NCBI GenBank assembly: GCA_026724425.1
Contig: JAIUCV010000023.1
Coordinates: 7,073,958-7,137,957, forward strand
From: Erythrophleum ivorense
Taxonomy: Eukaryota; Streptophyta; Magnoliopsida; Fabales; Fabaceae
Direction: 5' to 3'
Length of the DNA stretch: 64,000 bases
Below are positions 60,288-64,000 of this stretch, one piece after another; positions within the stretch are counted from its first letter, which is position 1, and the number at the start of each line of letters is the position of its first letter. The translations under genes and the position numbers were made by a program. Below the pieces are notes generated by a model. It was not told where the DNA came from and did not search any database. It was given only the letters and a program-made list of their open reading frames with translations.

Positions 60288-62133
60288 AGTATTCTTAGGC
60301 CTTGAAATCTCCCAAAAATAGATCGCAGTAGATCCTAGCATAGTATAATGAGTTGCAATAGACCCTAGTAAGGCTCAGAGGGGGTTGCAGTAGACTCAGG
60401 TTGCAATAGATCTTATAGAGTTACAGAGAGCCCAAAGTAATCATTATAGTAGTTTTCTTGGGAGACAATGGCCTAGAACAATTTTTATAGATCAATTTAG
60501 TCTTAGAGATCATTATAGTTTCATATAGTTTTATTTTGAGAAATCAAAGATCTCTTTCATTTGGTAGATTGTTACAAAAGAGTTATTAGTCTTTTCTTAG
60601 ATAGCCAAGCCACAAACTAGACTTTCCTAATAGATAAGTGTAGTATATGGGATAAAGAAAACAAGAAAGTAGCTTTCTAGAGTTATAGTTAGATGAACCA
60701 CTACCTTAGTATTAATTAGACTGTACTGAGAGAAAGAAGATTCGTATACACTATAGTAGGGTATTAAGAAAGGGCTAGGTGTATTTATATGTAATAGGGT
60801 AAATGGTAATTTATGCTTCTAGCAATAAAGGCTATGAGAGACTAGTACCCCACATATAATTTAAAGTTAAGTCAATGGTAGTTGCTTTTCAATGTTAGCT
60901 TTACGAATGAGGTAGTACTTATTCCATCCTTAAAAGATATGATGAGGGTGTGAATATTAGTGAGTGAAAGGACCAGAGCATTTAATGTTCTTGATAAATT
61001 ATGAGGCTCAGGATATAGGGCCATTACTCTAGTGTGTAGCGAGTAGTTATTGCATGATATGGGAAAGGATATGAACCTTTTAAGATGGGATGAGCTAGTG
61101 ATTATGAGCTTGAAAGTGGACTAAATTTATAGACAAGATAAGATAGAGAAATGAGGCTCTTGACGGCTTAAAATAAATAAGAAAGAGATAAGTTGATAAT
61201 AGAAAGAAGCTATCAGAATTGACTTTAATAATAGAAATTAGTTAGTCCACTATGATGAAAAAGCTCAATCCTAGGTAAATTGAGTTCAGATTAATATCAT
61301 ATAAAATATTCCTATCTCCCCATTTTGGCCTGAAGTTATAATAACTTTATGTTCTTTGTATGAGGGATAATAATGACCTAAATCCATCATCTGTTAGATA
61401 TCGTAAGAATGTACAATAGTCAGATAGACTTTGTTTAATAGTAACACCAAAGAAGGGTCATAGCCAATAGGACCTAAAAGCAAAAAATAACAAAAATTCT
61501 TTAGTGAATATGGTCTAGAAAGGAATTATTCTTAGGAATAAAACAACTTGAGAAATGAGATGAAATAAGGAAAAGTATATAAAGCCCTTAAATTTTGAGG
61601 ATGGAATTTCTATTTAACAGGGTTGAAATGTAATGTTGGGTATTTTATATTAGGACAGATTCCTAGATACAAGTAAGAGAAAGGATTTGAGATATGAAAT
61701 GAGGTTAAGAATTAGTTTAAGGCCTAAAAGAGGTAATCGCAAAAGGCTTTGTGGTGTAACAGAAGAAATACTAAGAAAGTGGTTGTACAACATCTTGTAT
61801 TTCTAAATTGGTCTAGACTCCTTAAGTAATGTAAGAGGAAGGACAAAAGGAGTAGAAGACCAACTAAGTAGAAGAAATAAAGGTAAAAGTTGAGTTAAAG
61901 CTTAAACATGGACAAATATAAAAGGTTTTATATTGTAAAAGTGGAAATATAGAGAATATTATAACTCTCAATATTATGAGAGAGAAAGGTATTTCCCATT
62001 ATAGTAAGATTAAATGAGCTAACCAAAATGACTAGAATGAATCAAATTAATTACAATAATGATGTCACACAAAATGAGAAAATCAGTAAGACAGTGCCAT
62101 TTTAAGCTATTTAAGTCACTGTGGACCTTAAAT
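60288..62133 (+). other. Decayed interior of the outer element, right part
   Basis: Continues the sequence broken at 37100. No coding motif. Near its start, short variants of GCAGTAGATCCTAG recur (60324-60410). A polypurine-tract-like context occurs at 61590-61628. Confidence 0.4.
61590..61635 (+). promoter_or_regulatory. Possible degenerate polypurine tract and LTR start
   Basis: TTTTGAGGATGGAATTTC then CAGGGTTGAAATGTAATG resembles the usual gypsy context of GAGGACGAA, a purine tract and TGTAA. If real, an LTR would start at 61629. The left copy has no match to 61629-62133, so this stays a candidate. Confidence 0.4.
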
Positions 62134-63340
62134 TGTTGCTTTTTGAGCATAAAAGAGAGTTAAATGATGCATAGGGTAGAGGGGTCTAGAAAAATAGTAT
62201 TAAAAAGGTAAAACATATGAGAAATGGCTATAAGGGTAAAAGCTAGTCTAATCATGCAGTGGGAAAAATTAAGGATTTAGATAACATGAGAACTAGCCTG
62301 AGAAACACATATTCTTTATCACATGTGATAAAATAAGACTAGCAGAATAACTAGATGGAGTTGGTAGGACACAAATTAGGGTTCTCAGTAGCAAAATTTT
62401 ATAGTGGACCTTTTTAGGCTATTTCAAATCTTTGAAACCTCTAAGTAGATATTTTTAGTGAAGAACAGAGCCTAAAATTTAGTATGGAGTAGTTAGTTTT
62501 CAAACATAATTAAAAATGAGCCCAAATAGGGGAATTAAATCAAAAGGGCATTGCGATCATTTTTTAAATTATTATAAATATCTTAGATTTTTCCATATAA
62601 GCATGCCATCTTCTTTTCCTCCTTCTAATCAACTTATTTAGCCCCCACATTTCAGCCATGGTGGCTTGAGAAAAAGGAAGAGAGGGAAGGAAGAGCAAGG
62701 CATAATAGGTAAGGTTTTGCTCAAAATTTAGCTATGATATAGTTATGAAACTTCTTCCTCTCTTCACACTCTATCTCATGGTAGGTTTGGTTTCTTAAAA
62801 AGGTGACGTTCATGATTGTCACCTAAAGGAAAAAAGCTTCTATGAGGAAACAAAATATGCCATTAGAATTTGCATACATGGAGCTTTCAAACAAGGTATG
62901 TAACAAGCAAAGAAAATTGTTTTTTTTAGAACTCCAAACCTCTTATTGGTTCAACCTAGAGAGCGAGAGAGAGAAGAAGGCATGCACTTGAAGGAAACTT
63001 GATGAAAACAAGGGTTTAGAAGGATAAGAAGTAAGATTATGCAAAGAAATTTGCATAGGAAGCCATAGAATTCAAGTTAGTGTTACCTAGGGTTTTAGAT
63101 GAGCTATGGAAGTTTTAAAATCCTAGGAAGATGATTTGAACCTTGTAATGCCATAATTGAACTATCAATGAATTATGGATATCCTAAATATCTCAATTCC
63201 TCTCTTAAACAAACAAAAATCCTAAGTTTTGACGTTATGGAGGTGTTTTAGCCAAGTAAGGGAAATGACACCTAAAGAAGCTTTTGAATTGGTTTAATGA
63301 TTTAGGAGGCATAAATGAATACTATAGAGGTCAGAGGAAT
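62134..63340 (+). repeat. Dispersed direct repeat, right copy (probable 3' LTR of the outer element)
   Basis: Collinear with 18921-20220. Similarity begins at TGTTRCTTTTT in both. It stops at 63340 because copy K is inserted there; the left copy shows the uninterrupted sequence. No genes. Confidence 0.8.
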
Positions 63341-64000
63341 TGCAACACCATATAGTTTTAGCTTATTTCATGACATTCCTATGCTTTACATTCATAGATT
63401 CCATGAAGGAGCAAGAAAAAGAGAATTAAAATGATACATTTCATTGTGTTGCGTTGCGTATAAAAATTTTATTTGGTGTCACGTGAACCATGTGAACTCA
63501 TACAACACATTTCCATATTTAATTACATGAATACAACTCATTTGAATTATCAAAAGTTGGCTACAACCCATGGAAGTCAAGGGGAGCATGAAATATACAT
63601 ATTTATTTTCGGCCAGAATTTGCTCATCTCTGTCACAAACTTTGGAAAATCATAACTAATTCTAAAAAAATTGAAATTATGCATTCTTGGCCATTCTGGA
63701 AATCTAAACATGTATAATTTATGATAAAAATATGTCCAAACCATAAAATCCGACACAAAGGATGTTTGACATTCGAAATAGTCCAGAGGTCAAGCTGTCC
63801 ATTGGTGCTATCACATAATTATGCAGTAAACTTCAAAAATACCCAATTAATTACACAAAAATCCAATATATGAAAATGATACCAATATGGAAAGCTGTGG
63901 ATATTAGCTAAAGGGAAAAAATAACTTCAGACCAATTAAGGCACGTACAGATCTCGAAACTAAATCAAATAGTAACTGAGCTCAGCTGGAGTTCTTGATA
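63341..64000 (-). mobile_element. Solo or full LTR, copy K, cut by the window edge
   Basis: Plus-strand start TGCAACACCATATAG (TGTAACACC with one change), then sequence collinear with the start of copies B and C. The five bases before it are GGAAT; the unbroken left copy has GGAAT at the matching place. The far end lies outside the window. Confidence 0.85.

Overview
The window is nuclear DNA of a flowering plant, probably a eudicot. It is AT-rich. It holds an intronless plant QALGGH-type zinc-finger gene, a spliced CASP-like membrane-protein gene, a captured piece of a BES1/BZR1 brassinosteroid transcription-factor gene, and a large nest of decayed LTR retrotransposons. I see no bacterial, organellar or viral genes, no rRNA, and no tRNA I could support.

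Genic part (1 to about 14.5 kb). A C2H2 zinc-finger repressor gene of the ZAT1/ZAT4/ZAT9 type lies on the minus strand (999-2486). After about 8 kb of AT-rich intergenic DNA comes a three-exon CASP-like gene on the plus strand (10624-11653), which no single open frame covers. At 12872-14450 sits a 1.58-kb element with about 160-bp terminal inverted repeats and a perfect 10-bp target-site duplication. It carries about 470 bp of a BES1/BZR1 coding region, so it is best read as a Pack-MULE. A 280-bp fold-back (12099-12377) and a small tandem duplication lie between the last two.

Transposon part (about 16.5 kb to the end). A broken Ty1/copia gag-protease-integrase remnant (16515-18470) is followed by a multi-level nest. 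An outer, strongly decayed gypsy-like element seems to begin near 18921 and still to be present at the right edge. Its left LTR holds two insertions: a Tat/Ogre-like solo LTR (20698-29520), itself split by a further solo LTR (21804-25553), and another solo LTR (30805-33930). Its interior is split by a Ty3/gypsy chromovirus (37101-60282) with two LTRs, an iMet-type primer-binding site, a polypurine tract and integrase pieces. Four more solo LTRs (40806-44539, 45094-48807, 50249-53872, 54476-57224) sit inside that element, two of them inside its integrase gene. A further copy starts at 63341 and runs off the window.

Most boundaries in the nest were found by matching TG...CA termini to 5-bp direct repeats on both sides. 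Five of the six complete solo LTRs of the main group have perfect 5-bp duplications, and the sixth has one mismatch. The two host genes share no pathway that I can see. The transposon proteins are all interrupted by stops, frameshifts or insertions. The most notable observations are the Pack-MULE with the BES1/BZR1 piece, the density of one solo-LTR family, a 41-bp templated filler inside one LTR, and clusters of short CG-rich palindromes inside LTRs that are otherwise AT-rich.
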